DNA of 25,588 nt, taken from contig CAAFTU010000080.1 in the NCBI GenBank assembly GCA_900766005.1, forward strand, positions 1 through 25,588, in the 5' to 3' direction. This document shows positions 1-7,976 of the stretch, piece by piece. Numbering within the stretch: position 1 is the stretch's first letter; every line of letters starts with the position of its first letter. The position numbers and the translations under genes are program-made. The notes under the pieces were generated by a model. The model was given only the letters and a program-made list of their open reading frames with translations, had not been told where the DNA came from and did not search any database. Source of the stretch: an uncultured Bacteroides sp. (lineage in GTDB: Bacteria > Bacteroidota > Bacteroidia > Bacteroidales > Bacteroidaceae).

Positions 1-519
1 CGCGAACAGATGTACAACTACCTGCTGGATGCCTACAAGGAGAATGACTTGCGGTATGAGCGTTATACGCTGGGCGATTTAGAATCCAAATTGGCTTATC
101 TGGGCGATTGGCAGTCGTATTTCGATTATATAGCTCACTGCATCAAAACGTATTCTTCGCAGCGCGACAAGCAGAAGGGGGAGTATTATGTGCACGGCTT
201 CACCCTGGCACTGACATCGCTGAATCCTTATTATCGTCCGGTGTCGGAACTGGACAACCAAGAAGGGTATGCTGACATCTTCCTGCTGCCGCTGCTGGAA
301 ATTTACAAGGACATGGAGCACAGCTATATCATCGAACTGAAATATGCCAAGAGCGGGGACAGTGCGGAGCGAGTGGAAGCATTGCGCCAAAAGGGTATCA
401 CACAGGCCAACCGCTATGCGGATACCGAAATTGTCCGCCGACATATCGGCCACACGCAGCTACATAAAATTGTAGTGGTGTTCCACGGGGTGGACATGGC
501 AGTGTGTGAGGAACTGTAA
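1..519 (+). CDS. C-terminal part of an AAA-ATPase/PD-(D/E)XK nuclease-domain protein (5' truncated by window)
   Basis: The frame is open from base 1, so this is the last 172 codons of a longer gene. The visible part matches the C-terminal PD-(D/E)XK nuclease-like domain (PDDEXK_9, DUF1703) found behind an AAA-ATPase domain in many Bacteroides proteins. Seen here: GEYYVHGF (the usual GExFYHG block), then YADIFLLP supplying the acidic D, then YIIELKYAK supplying ExK, and an alpha-helical tail rich in Q, R and A. The ATPase half would lie upstream, outside the window. The family is abundant and multi-copy in gut Bacteroidetes; its biological role is poorly defined and is often guessed to be defence or mobile-element related. 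The stop is TAA at 517-519. No gene follows on this strand for 3 kb. The family call is fairly sure, the function is not. Confidence 0.8.
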   Translation, partial: REQMYNYLLDAYKENDLRYERYTLGDLESKLAYLGDWQSYFDYIAHCIKTYSSQRDKQKGEYYVHGFTLALTSLNPYYRPVSELDNQEGYADIFLLPLLEIYKDMEHSYIIELKYAKSGDSAERVEALRQKGITQANRYADTEIVRRHIGHTQLHKIVVVFHGVDMAVCEEL

Positions 520-747
520 ATATTCAAATCAGTAAAAAGACTTATACACCGATTTTTATGCAGCTTTTTTCATTTCGTTCTGACTTTAGGGTTGGCAAAA
601 ATCTATCTGTCGCTACCTGATGCAGCTGATAAGACAGAGGAAAAAAAGTGTAGTAGAGAAAAACTGATGTCATTTATACATTTTTTAAGAATAGCGCATT
701 GTACCGGTTGACGGATGCGTTATCTGTCTGATTGTTAGATAGAAAAA

Positions 748-781
748 GGGTGAGCGTGGAAAAGGCTCACCCCCATTTTTT
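748..781 (+). terminator. Rho-independent terminator-like hairpin
   Basis: The arms GGGTGAGC (748-755) and GCTCACCC (765-772) form a perfect 8-bp stem with a 9-nt loop. They are followed by CC, A and a run of six T. An A-rich tract precedes the stem, so it could also act on minus-strand transcripts. It sits about 230 bp after the stop of the partial gene at 1-519 and directly abuts the left inverted repeat at 786. Confidence 0.6.
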
Positions 782-785
782 AGAG

Positions 786-1200
786 AGAAAGTGCACGAAG
801 TGCATTAGTGCACGTATATGCTCATAAAAATGACAGCTTCTTATGCTAACCATCTCCGATTTTCCTTTTTAATAGTTGAACCAACAACTGCACTGAGGTA
901 TTTTAGTACAGTTCTCTTTTTGATGTTCATTTCTTAGCTCATGGCAATGGGCTAACTGCTGTGGATAAACTGTCGAGCAGGCGAGGAGGGAGAGCAGAAT
1001 AACGTCGCGTTCGTGCTGGCTGCTTATGAGGCTGATGCAATTCAGCAGAATCGCAGGCGGATTTCTGTATGTTATGTTCGGAAAACAGGACATTTTTTTG
1101 GAGTAATTCTTCGTCTGTACAATAAGCTTCCTCCTTATCTTCCTCTTACTTGTCATTTTTGTGAGCATATACGTGCACTAATGCACTTCGTGCACTTTCT
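786..1200. repeat. 50-bp near-perfect inverted repeat flanking a 315-bp spacer
   Basis: Bases 786-835 and the reverse complement of 1151-1200 agree at 49 of 50 positions; the only difference is CTCATAAA against CTCACAAA. Each arm contains three spaced copies of GTGCA within about 24 bp and ends in an ATG-initiated start (ATGCTCAYAAAAATGACA) pointing into the spacer. I see no clear target-site duplication outside the arms and no transposase inside. It could be a MITE-like element, an invertible segment, or two copies of a gene's 5' end brought together by rearrangement. The structure is certain; its nature is not. Confidence 0.8.
869..1168 (-). pseudogene. Possible fragment of a DUF3987/VirE-type mobile-element protein
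   Basis: A 99-codon frame begins inside the right inverted-repeat arm and runs through the spacer. Its middle contains the stretches PPAILLNCISLI and QHERDVILLSLLA. From memory these resemble the start of the DUF3987 domain of Bacteroides primase/helicase-like (VirE-associated) proteins, where an FP..Y..LP..L and ERDV.LL pattern is usual. The similarity ends after about 60 residues and the rest is unrelated and low in complexity. If real, only a small piece of a normally much longer gene remains. This is pattern recognition only, and a chance frame remains possible. Confidence 0.3.
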
Positions 1201-1475
1201 TCCGTAGGAGAGGAAGAGTGTTTTTTGCTGAATGAAGATGTAAAATGCTTATAATCATTATATAATGCTTTTTTGATTTCACTTTTATAAAAGTCACTTC
1301 CATTGAAAAAGTGCACAGAGATGCGACATCGCACTTCTGTGTCATCATGCTTCCGGCAGGCTTTGTACCCCATGCGGAAGAGGTGGTTGGACGTTGGCCC
1401 AGTGTAAATGGATGGGTAAAATGATAGGACAAAAGAACCTCATTCCCGATTCCGGATTACTGATGTAAGGCGGTT

Positions 1476-1551
1476 CAAAACATAGCAAATTACGAGGCAA
1501 AACATAGCAATATAGGCATCTTAAAGTGCCACTTTAGCTCTCCTATATTGC
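1476..1551. repeat. Direct-repeat and nested-palindrome cluster
   Basis: CAAAACATAGCAA occurs at 1476-1488 and again, identically, at 1498-1510, a period of 22 bp. The second copy overlaps a 10-bp inverted repeat: GCAATATAGG (1507-1516) and CCTATATTGC (1542-1551). Between those arms lies a further near-perfect palindrome, TAAAGTG-C-CACTTTA (1522-1536). The stacked symmetry suggests protein-binding sites, or a terminator or recombination remnant. It lies downstream of the methyltransferase gene, about 70-140 bp from its stop. Confidence 0.55.
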
Positions 1552-1618
1552 CTATTTCTGTCAGCGGGAGAGGCTATAGAGTTGGGTATTAGTGAATACT
1601 TAAAACAAATATGCATCC

Positions 1619-2527
1619 TTAGTCTATATTTTCAAGTAGTGTCAAATCTTTAATTTTCTTTCGATATGCTTTTGCTGTATCCGGATTCTCAATACTTTCT
1701 CTGCGCCTTTTGCTCAGTTCTACGAATTCATTTTCCTGTTCAATACCTACATAGGCACGACCGGATAGATTGGCAGCAATTCCCGTCGTGGAACTTCCGG
1801 CAAAAGGGTCCAGAATCCAATCTCCCGGCTGAGTGGAAGCCAACACGATACGAGTGAGCAAAGATAATGGCTTTTGTGTGGGATGCTTACCTAAAGATTT
1901 CTCCCAAGGAGCAATAGCAGGCAAGCGCCAAACATCTGTCATCTGCTTGTTCTCATTAATCTGTTTCATTAAATCATAGTTGAAAAAATGAGGTACTTTT
2001 TTCTGTTTCCGAGCCCAAATGATAAACTCAGTGGAGTATGTGAAGTAGCGGCAAGAAATGTTGGGTGGAGGATTCGTCTTGGCCCATGTCACTACATTTA
2101 GAATTTTGAAGTCCAATGCTGTCAGTGCTTGAGCTACACTGAATATGTTATGGTAAGAACCGCTTATCCAAATGGTGCCATTCTCTTTCAGATGCTCTCT
2201 GCAGAGTGCAATCCACTTTTGATTAAATGCGTCTACCGAATCTACCGAGGTGCTTTTATCCCATTCTCCTTTGTCCACGCTAACTATCTTTCCTGCTTGA
2301 AAGGAAATGCCGCCATTACTAAGAAAATAGGGTGGGTCGGCAAAAATCATGTCGAAAGCAAAGTTAATATGTTTCATTAGCCGCAGACTATCACCTTGTA
2401 AAAGGGTGAAGTCGTTGGCTGGTGAATGATATACTACTGCCTGCCTTCCTTCGTTGTCGAAAAACGGTTCAGTAGCGTCTCCTTGAATCTGGACTTTGGG
2501 GCAATATGTCTGCGTAGCTTGTTTCAT
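1619..2527 (-). CDS. Site-specific DNA adenine methyltransferase, beta class, DpnA/M2.DpnII-like
   Basis: A 302-residue SAM-dependent N6-adenine DNA methyltransferase (N6_N4_Mtase fold). The catalytic motif DPPY is at residues 64-67 within FADPPYFLSNGG. The SAM-binding motif FAGSSTTG is near 242-249, so the catalytic-first order marks the beta class. The segment between, including TNPPPNISCRYFTYST (about 151-166) and TDVWRLPAIAPW (about 197-208), resembles from memory the DpnA/M2.DpnII group that methylates GATC; HPTQKP before motif I is also typical. GATC specificity is therefore a plausible inference, not something the sequence proves. The ATG at 2527 is the first in frame. A PD-(D/E)XK protein gene lies 232 bp upstream on the same strand, giving the order nuclease then methylase. 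The AT-rich composition suggests acquisition by transfer. Method of action is well supported, recognition site is not. Confidence 0.88.
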   Translation of the reverse strand: MKQATQTYCPKVQIQGDATEPFFDNEGRQAVVYHSPANDFTLLQGDSLRLMKHINFAFDMIFADPPYFLSNGGISFQAGKIVSVDKGEWDKSTSVDSVDAFNQKWIALCREHLKENGTIWISGSYHNIFSVAQALTALDFKILNVVTWAKTNPPPNISCRYFTYSTEFIIWARKQKKVPHFFNYDLMKQINENKQMTDVWRLPAIAPWEKSLGKHPTQKPLSLLTRIVLASTQPGDWILDPFAGSSTTGIAANLSGRAYVGIEQENEFVELSKRRRESIENPDTAKAYRKKIKDLTLLENID

Positions 2528-2759
2528 TTCGGATGCAAATTTCCAAAATGAAATTCACGAATTAGCAGAAAGATCTATCTTTTGTATCTGTTAGGATATT
2601 TGATCAATTCTACTTTTGTCCGAAGAATCATTCATTCAGTGAAATAGCCCGTTTACAATGCGAAATAGTTATGTTAAAAGTTGATCAAATTATTCCATTT
2701 ATAGCTATTGAAATAATATGTCATTCTTCTAATCTTTGTGAATAAGTGTGTTATGAACC

Positions 2760-3434
2760 TTATATAATCTTTGTTTCGATGTCTTTACATGAAACAATTT
2801 TTTCGTATTGTTTGCCCAATTCGTTGTAGCTTAAAAACTCAACGCGCTTGCTAATGTAAAGATCCTTAAATGCTGTATATGCATATTTGTGGTTGAATTC
2901 ATTTTTGCGCACTACATCAGCCACTATAAACATTCTTGTATTGAAGTCCTGTAAGTCAACAAATTTTTGTAAAGAATTGGTGATATCAGTAGAATGCTCC
3001 ACCTCATACAAGGCGCATGGCATGTTTCGGTCATTGAACCATATAACGTCGATGGTACTGCTTCGTTGCACGAAATGCTCATAGCTGAAACGAGGCATCT
3101 CATGAAGAGAGCGTAAATCATCCAGTTTTCCAGATGCAAAGCGTTTGTTTTTATCTTGGTTAGGACAAAATGTTTTCATGCCATTTAGGTTTCCTATCGT
3201 GAGTAGTAGTCCTTGATAGTAAGAATGATTAAAATCTTGTACTTCAACTGAATTCCTGTTTTCATCGGTTTCCACCACGTATCCGTTTGCTTCCAATTGT
3301 TTGCGGTGCGACTCCAATCCATAAAGATCCGGTTTGATGCGGTAGATACCAGGTGTGTGGCGCACAATGCGGCGTATGGATGCTTGAGGTGTTTTTTGAT
3401 TAATAGCTTGAGTGTATGAGAAAATATGGTTCAC
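2760..3434 (-). CDS. PD-(D/E)XK restriction-endonuclease-like protein with winged-helix remnant
   Basis: A 224-residue protein that starts at GTG (3432-3434); an in-frame stop lies eight codons further upstream. Residues 14-41 (KTPQASIRRIVRH...GIYRIKPDLYGL) look like the second half of a HARE-HTH-type winged helix, a domain known from restriction endonucleases. The first helix seems short or missing, so the N-terminus may be truncated. The region around residues 126-148 has TIDV (D129) followed by LYEVEHS (E144-x-E146), fitting a PD-(D/E)XK core with E in place of K. An upstream block GMKTFCPNQDKNKRF (85-99) recurs, as I recall, in such nuclease-like proteins. With the adjacent adenine methyltransferase, a type II-like restriction enzyme is the best guess. 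Neither activity nor specificity can be read from the sequence. Confidence 0.6.
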   Translation of the reverse strand: MNHIFSYTQAINQKTPQASIRRIVRHTPGIYRIKPDLYGLESHRKQLEANGYVVETDENRNSVEVQDFNHSYYQGLLLTIGNLNGMKTFCPNQDKNKRFASGKLDDLRSLHEMPRFSYEHFVQRSSTIDVIWFNDRNMPCALYEVEHSTDITNSLQKFVDLQDFNTRMFIVADVVRKNEFNHKYAYTAFKDLYISKRVEFLSYNELGKQYEKIVSCKDIETKII

Positions 3435-3604
3435 ATTGTCTTGATGAATTCTTTATTTTTTTGTGTGGATTATAATTCCGGTTTCTTCATCCGAATGTAA
3501 CCCTCTCTACATACAACTGACACATAATCAGTCCATCTTTGCAGTGTCAAAAAAATGACAGTAAAACAAATCATCTTAACGATAACCAGAAAGGAGATAC
3601 GACT

Positions 3605-3787
3605 ATGGAACTGAATGGAAAGGAATACACAGTAGAGGCAGCTGCCGGCGGCGGATTTTTTGCTTATTTCAAGAATGAAGTGCTTTGCAGTGCGTATGGA
3701 GAGACACCGGATGAAGCTTGCGAAAATCTGGAGCTTCTGGTCGATGATTTTGTCAGCGACATGTACATGGTGGAGGAATTTGTTTAG
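3605..3787 (+). CDS. Small HicB-like domain protein (60 aa), orphan
   Basis: A 60-residue acidic protein. I chose the ATG at 3605 because AAGGAG lies 6-11 bases upstream; a start at 3539 in the same frame would add an unlikely 22-residue polar N-terminus. The pattern GGGFFAYFKNEVLCSAYGET followed by PDEACENLELL resembles the partial RNase-H fold of HicB antitoxins, where G.F.A..P...G..S.G.T.EEA..N is the usual signature. No HicA-like toxin gene (a small basic protein with a G.SH motif) is seen beside it. The glycosyltransferase start is 24 bp downstream, so the two are probably co-transcribed. A weak -7 box (CATCTTTG, 3534-3541) precedes it. It may be a free-standing HicB-like regulator or a conserved hypothetical protein. 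Confidence 0.7.
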   Translation: MELNGKEYTVEAAAGGGFFAYFKNEVLCSAYGETPDEACENLELLVDDFVSDMYMVEEFV

Positions 3788-3811
3788 ATTCACTTTTCGC
3801 TCATTCGCTTT

Positions 3812-4963
3812 ATGAAAATACTCTTTATTGTTCAAGGAGAAGGACGTGGCCATCTCACTCAAGCCATTGCGCTGGAGGAGATGTTGCGTCGTGAAGGGCA
3901 TGAGGTGGTGGAGGTGTTGGTGGGGCAGAGCAAGTCTCGCCATTTGCCGGGGTTCTTCAACCGGCAGATTCAGGCTCCCGTGAAGCGCTTCATGAGTCCC
4001 AACTTTCTGCCTTCTGCTTCCAACAAGCAGATGGATCTTACCCGAAGTGTGGTCTATAATGTGATGAAATGCCCGCAGTATGTGAAAAGCATGGTGTATA
4101 TCAACCGGCGTATCTGTAAGAGTGGGGCGCACTTGGTTATCAATTTCTATGAACTTCTTACCGGACTTACCTATTTCTTTTTCCGGCCGTCGGTGCCGCA
4201 GGTAAGTGTGGGGCATCAATATCTGTTTCTTCACCGCGATTTTGAATTTCCGCACAAGCAGCGTTTTTCGCTGGCTATGCTCCGGCTGTTCACGCGGCTC
4301 ACGTGTCTGGGTGCCAAGGAAAAGCTGGCGCTGTCGTTTCATGCTTTGCCCGACGACGAACAGGCTCAGGTGCGCGTAGTGCCGCCGCTTCTTCGCAAAG
4401 AGGTGCTGAGCTGTGAAGGCACACCGGGGGATTATCTGCACGGCTATATGCTGAATGCGGGTTTCAACGAGAGTGTGAGGCGCTGGCATCAGGTGAATCC
4501 GCAGGTGCCTTTGCATTTCTTCTGGGATAAGCGCGATGAGGAAACGGTGCACCGGGTGGACGATACGCTGATGTTTCATCAGATTGACGACCGCGAGTTT
4601 CTGCGTTACATGAGCGGCTGCCGGGCGTATGCCACTACAGCGGGCTTTGAATCGGTGTGTGAGGCGATGTATATGGGCAAGCCGTTGCTCATGGTGCCGG
4701 TGCACATTGAGCAGTGCTGCAATGCGTATGATGCGGTGCGCGTGGGAGCCGGTATTGCGGCAGAGGATTTTGACTTGGGGCGGTTGCTCGACTTTTCTAC
4801 TACATATAAGCCCAATCCGGCTTTCCGTGATTGGGTGAAAAGCGCTGAATGGCGTATTCTGCGCAGGGTGCATGTGGCTGCCCAGCCGCATGTTGTCCCG
4901 ACAAGCTTCACTTCTACAGCTCCTACCGGACTCGCTTCGCCAACGATGGGTTACTGTAAATGA
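3812..4963 (+). CDS. GT-B fold glycosyltransferase (MurG/GT28-like)
   Basis: A 383-residue protein. The N-terminus MKILFIVQGEGRGHLTQAI has the glycine-rich GEGRGH loop of GT-B enzymes that resemble MurG and UDP-glycosyltransferases. The C-terminal half has the donor-site signature TTAGFESVCEAMYMGKPLLM followed by PVHIEQ, close to the GG.ST..E....G.P....P...EQ pattern of the family. No signal peptide is present, so it should act at the inner face of the cytoplasmic membrane on a lipid- or envelope-linked acceptor. Donor and acceptor cannot be deduced. The last 25-30 residues (after about residue 353) are rich in T, P and A and do not look like the usual charged helical end. This may mark a frameshift or an old deletion junction. 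It lies just downstream of the small HicB-like gene. Confidence 0.78.
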   Translation: MKILFIVQGEGRGHLTQAIALEEMLRREGHEVVEVLVGQSKSRHLPGFFNRQIQAPVKRFMSPNFLPSASNKQMDLTRSVVYNVMKCPQYVKSMVYINRRICKSGAHLVINFYELLTGLTYFFFRPSVPQVSVGHQYLFLHRDFEFPHKQRFSLAMLRLFTRLTCLGAKEKLALSFHALPDDEQAQVRVVPPLLRKEVLSCEGTPGDYLHGYMLNAGFNESVRRWHQVNPQVPLHFFWDKRDEETVHRVDDTLMFHQIDDREFLRYMSGCRAYATTAGFESVCEAMYMGKPLLMVPVHIEQCCNAYDAVRVGAGIAAEDFDLGRLLDFSTTYKPNPAFRDWVKSAEWRILRRVHVAAQPHVVPTSFTSTAPTGLASPTMGYCK

Positions 4964-5038
4964 ATTGATATATGTGGCTAAAAATGAGACGGAACAGATG
5001 GTTGTTTTAATTAAGAAATGTGGTAATATAACAAGATT

Positions 5039-7906
5039 ATGATTATGAAAAAGGCATTTGGTGTAAACAAATGGATGAAAGTTGGTTTGTGCTTGTGGCT
5101 GGCAGCGGGAGCGGGTAGCTTGGCTAGGGCCGATGAGGACGGCAGCGAACTGAGACAGGGTATTATCTGCGGACGTGTGGTGGATGCGACGAAACAGACG
5201 CTTCCGGGTGCGTCGGTGTATATAGAGGCGTTGAAGATGGGGGTGACGAGTGACGTGAATGGTTTCTATACGTTGCCCAATCTGAAGCCGGGCACGTATA
5301 CGGTGAAGGTGACTTACGTAGGGTATGCACCGGTGGAGATGAAGCTGGTGGTGCGTGAGGGTAAGACACTGGAGAAGAACGTGGTGATGAATGAGGGCGT
5401 GGAGTTGCAGGAGGTCGTGGTTGGCGGTGCTTTCCAGGGACAGCGGCGGGCGCTGAATGTGCAGAAGAATGGCATGGGTATCACGAATGTGGTGTCGGCC
5501 GACCAGGTGGGCAAGTTTCCCGACTCGAACATCGGGGATGCGCTGAAACGTATCAATGGTATCAATGTGCAGTATGACCAGGGCGAGGCACGCTTCGGTC
5601 AGGTGAGAGGCACGAGTGCGGACTTGACTTCGGTGACGGTGAACGGCAACCGGGTGCCTTCGGCGGAAGGGGATACGCGGAATGTGCAGCTCGATTTGAT
5701 TCCGGCGGATATGGTGCAGACGATTGAGGTGAACAAGGTGGTGACGGCGGATATGGATGGCGATGCCATCGGCGGGGCTATCAACTTGGTGACGAAGAGC
5801 ACGCCCTACAAACGGGTACTGAATGCCACGGCGGGTTCGGGCTACAACTGGATCAGTGAGAAGCCGCTTTGGAACTTGGGGCTGACGTGGGGTGACCGTT
5901 TTTTCAACGATCGCTTGGGTCTGATGCTTTCGGGCTCGTATCAGTATGCTCCGGGCGGTTCGGACAATACGGAGTTTGAATATGATGTGGATGAGGAGGA
6001 TAAGGTGTATCTGGATAAGGCGGAAATCCGTCAGTATTACGTGACGCGTGAACGGCAGAGCTATTCGCTGGCTACGGACTTTAAGCTGAATGCGAATCAC
6101 CGCTTCTCGTTTAAGGGGATGTACAATCGCCGCAGTGACTGGGAGAACCGTTACCGCATGACGTTTAAGAAGTTGAATGAGGAACCGAAGGATATGAGTG
6201 TGGTGCTGCAGACGAAGGGGGGGTCGTCGGATCATAAGGATGCGCGCCTGGAGTTGCAGCAGACGATGGACTTTACGCTGGATGGCAATCATCAGTGGGG
6301 ACGGCTGAACATGGATTGGGCGGCTTCGTATTCGCGGGCCACGGAGGACCGGCCGAATGAACGGTATTTCGGTGTGGCAATGAAGGGAAAGAAGAATAAG
6401 GAGTTTTTCGAGGATTTCTCGTTCTTGGACAAGGATTCGCGTCAGCCGTATCCCAGCAAGGGACTGGGGGATGTCACGCAGCATTCGTGGAGTATTGACG
6501 AACTGACAAACAGTGATCAGACAATTGAAGAGAATGAGTGGAAGTTCCGTCTGAACTTTGAACTGCCGCTGATGAAGGGGGCGTTTGGCAATACGCTGAA
6601 GTTTGGCGCTAAGTATACGATGAAGGATAAGGAACGGGAGACGCACTGCTTCTCGTATGCCGATGCTTATGAGGAGGCTTCGGAGAAGGAGTGGCAGAAT
6701 CATCTGGAGAATCAGATTAGAAAGGGATTTATGCCGGGCGACGGTTACTTGATTGGCTCGCCGTTTATCAGCAAGAAGTATTTGGGTGTGATGAACTTCG
6801 GCTCGATGGAGGGTATGCCGGTGCTGGAGGAATCGGCCGGCAATTATAACGCGGAAGAGAAGGTGGCGAGTGCGTATGTGAGATGGGACCAGCGCCTGGG
6901 CGACAGGTTCGAAGCGGTGGCCGGACTGCGCATGGAACGCACGGATCTGAAGTATGGCGGTGTGAACTGGATTGTGGATGATTTGGAGGATGAACTGGGA
7001 CGGCTGGAACCGACGGGCAACCGGAAGAATCATTATACGAACTGGCTGCCGAGCTTGCTGCTGAAGTATAATGTGTCGGATGAACTGAAGCTGAGAGTTT
7101 CGTACACGCAGACGCTTTCGCGGCCGAAGTATGCAGCGCTGGTGCCGAGTGTGAGCTATAATATCGCGGAAGAGGAGGCGAGCATCGGTAATGCGAACCT
7201 GAAGCCGACTACGGCTCACAATATCGACCTCAGCGGGGAGTATTATTTCAAGAGTGTGGGACTGGTGAGCCTGGGTGTGTTCTACAAGCGGGTGCAGGAT
7301 GTGATTGTGGATGAGGTGTGGCGTGCTACGTCGGATCCGAACATTCCGGATGGCTTGCTGAATGAGGATGGCCAGCCGGTGAAGTATGAAATCAGCCGCC
7401 CGATCAATGCGTATGATGCCGACTTGTTTGGCGTGGAGGTGGCGTATCAGCGCGACTTCGGCTTTATTGCTCCGGCATTGAAATCGGTGGGCTTCTATGG
7501 CACGTACACGTATACGCACAGCAAAACGAGAAATCATCAGTTTGAACACCGGGTGCTGGCGGGTGGCGAGAAGGTGAAGATGACGGGCTCGCCGGAGCAT
7601 ACAGCCAATGCTTCACTTTATTATGAAAATAAAGGGGTGAATGTGCGCCTTTCTTATAACTTTGCATCGGCTTTCATTGATGAGATGGGAGCGAACGCGA
7701 TGCTCGACCGCTATTATGATAAGGTGAATTACCTGGATTTGAATGCTAGCTATACGTGGGGCAAGCGCTTTAAGACAACGGTGTATGCGGAGGCTACGAA
7801 TTTGCTGAACCAGCCGCTTCGCTATTATTGCGGCACGAAGGACCGCACGATGCAGGTGGAGTATTACGGGGTTCGTCTGAACGGGGGTGTGAAAATCAGC
7901 TTCTAA
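5039..7906 (+). CDS. TonB-dependent receptor with CarboxypepD_reg-like N-terminal domain (TIGR01782 type)
   Basis: A 955-residue outer-membrane transporter. A signal peptide occupies about residues 1-31 (positive N-end, hydrophobic core, ...SLARA). A CarboxypepD_reg-like beta-sandwich follows (about 42-126; GRVVDAT...LPGASVYI, then VNGFYTLPNLKPGTYTVKV). Next is the plug (about 130-255) with GKFPDSNIGDALKRINGIN and VNKVVTADMDGDAIGGAINL, then the 22-strand barrel ending in aromatic Phe (GGVKISF). The plug signature fits the TIGR01782 TonB-Xanth-Caul type rather than the SusC type, and no susD gene follows. ATG codons at 5039 and 5045 are equally possible; the second gives the more usual MKK start. 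The next gene, 70 bp downstream, encodes a secreted phosphoesterase, so a phosphorylated organic substrate is plausible but inferred. Substrate is unknown. Confidence 0.93.
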   Translation: MIMKKAFGVNKWMKVGLCLWLAAGAGSLARADEDGSELRQGIICGRVVDATKQTLPGASVYIEALKMGVTSDVNGFYTLPNLKPGTYTVKVTYVGYAPVEMKLVVREGKTLEKNVVMNEGVELQEVVVGGAFQGQRRALNVQKNGMGITNVVSADQVGKFPDSNIGDALKRINGINVQYDQGEARFGQVRGTSADLTSVTVNGNRVPSAEGDTRNVQLDLIPADMVQTIEVNKVVTADMDGDAIGGAINLVTKSTPYKRVLNATAGSGYNWISEKPLWNLGLTWGDRFFNDRLGLMLSGSYQYAPGGSDNTEFEYDVDEEDKVYLDKAEIRQYYVTRERQSYSLATDFKLNANHRFSFKGMYNRRSDWENRYRMTFKKLNEEPKDMSVVLQTKGGSSDHKDARLELQQTMDFTLDGNHQWGRLNMDWAASYSRATEDRPNERYFGVAMKGKKNKEFFEDFSFLDKDSRQPYPSKGLGDVTQHSWSIDELTNSDQTIEENEWKFRLNFELPLMKGAFGNTLKFGAKYTMKDKERETHCFSYADAYEEASEKEWQNHLENQIRKGFMPGDGYLIGSPFISKKYLGVMNFGSMEGMPVLEESAGNYNAEEKVASAYVRWDQRLGDRFEAVAGLRMERTDLKYGGVNWIVDDLEDELGRLEPTGNRKNHYTNWLPSLLLKYNVSDELKLRVSYTQTLSRPKYAALVPSVSYNIAEEEASIGNANLKPTTAHNIDLSGEYYFKSVGLVSLGVFYKRVQDVIVDEVWRATSDPNIPDGLLNEDGQPVKYEISRPINAYDADLFGVEVAYQRDFGFIAPALKSVGFYGTYTYTHSKTRNHQFEHRVLAGGEKVKMTGSPEHTANASLYYENKGVNVRLSYNFASAFIDEMGANAMLDRYYDKVNYLDLNASYTWGKRFKTTVYAEATNLLNQPLRYYCGTKDRTMQVEYYGVRLNGGVKISF

Positions 7907-7976
7907 GGACGCCGGAGGTGATAAACTGGACTTAATTTTATTTTTTATTAATTGTTTTTTTTAGACTGGAGAGCGT

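Larger units (their letters stand above)
520..1618. other. 1.1-kb AT-rich intergenic region without an intact gene
   Basis: No frame here looks like an intact gene. It holds a terminator-like hairpin (748-781), a pair of 50-bp inverted repeats (786-835 and 1151-1200) around a decayed frame, a small nested hairpin near 1312-1341 (arms CACAGA and TCTGTG), and a repeat/palindrome cluster (1476-1551). The sequence is clearly more AT-rich than the glycosyltransferase and receptor genes further on. Together with the neighbouring restriction-modification-like genes this suggests a site of insertion and decay of mobile DNA, which is an inference. Bases 520-747 show nothing I can name. Confidence 0.6.

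Noticed and set aside
1146..1432. Minus-strand frames of 75 and 84 codons near the inverted repeat
   Set aside because: No family pattern, no initiation context, and they overlap each other in different frames.
3470..7600. 1376-codon open frame on the minus strand, antisense to the glycosyltransferase and TonB receptor
   Set aside because: Composition is unnaturally rich in R, H, I and L with no domain pattern. The plus-strand genes have clear family motifs over the same bases. It is a by-product of their codon bias.
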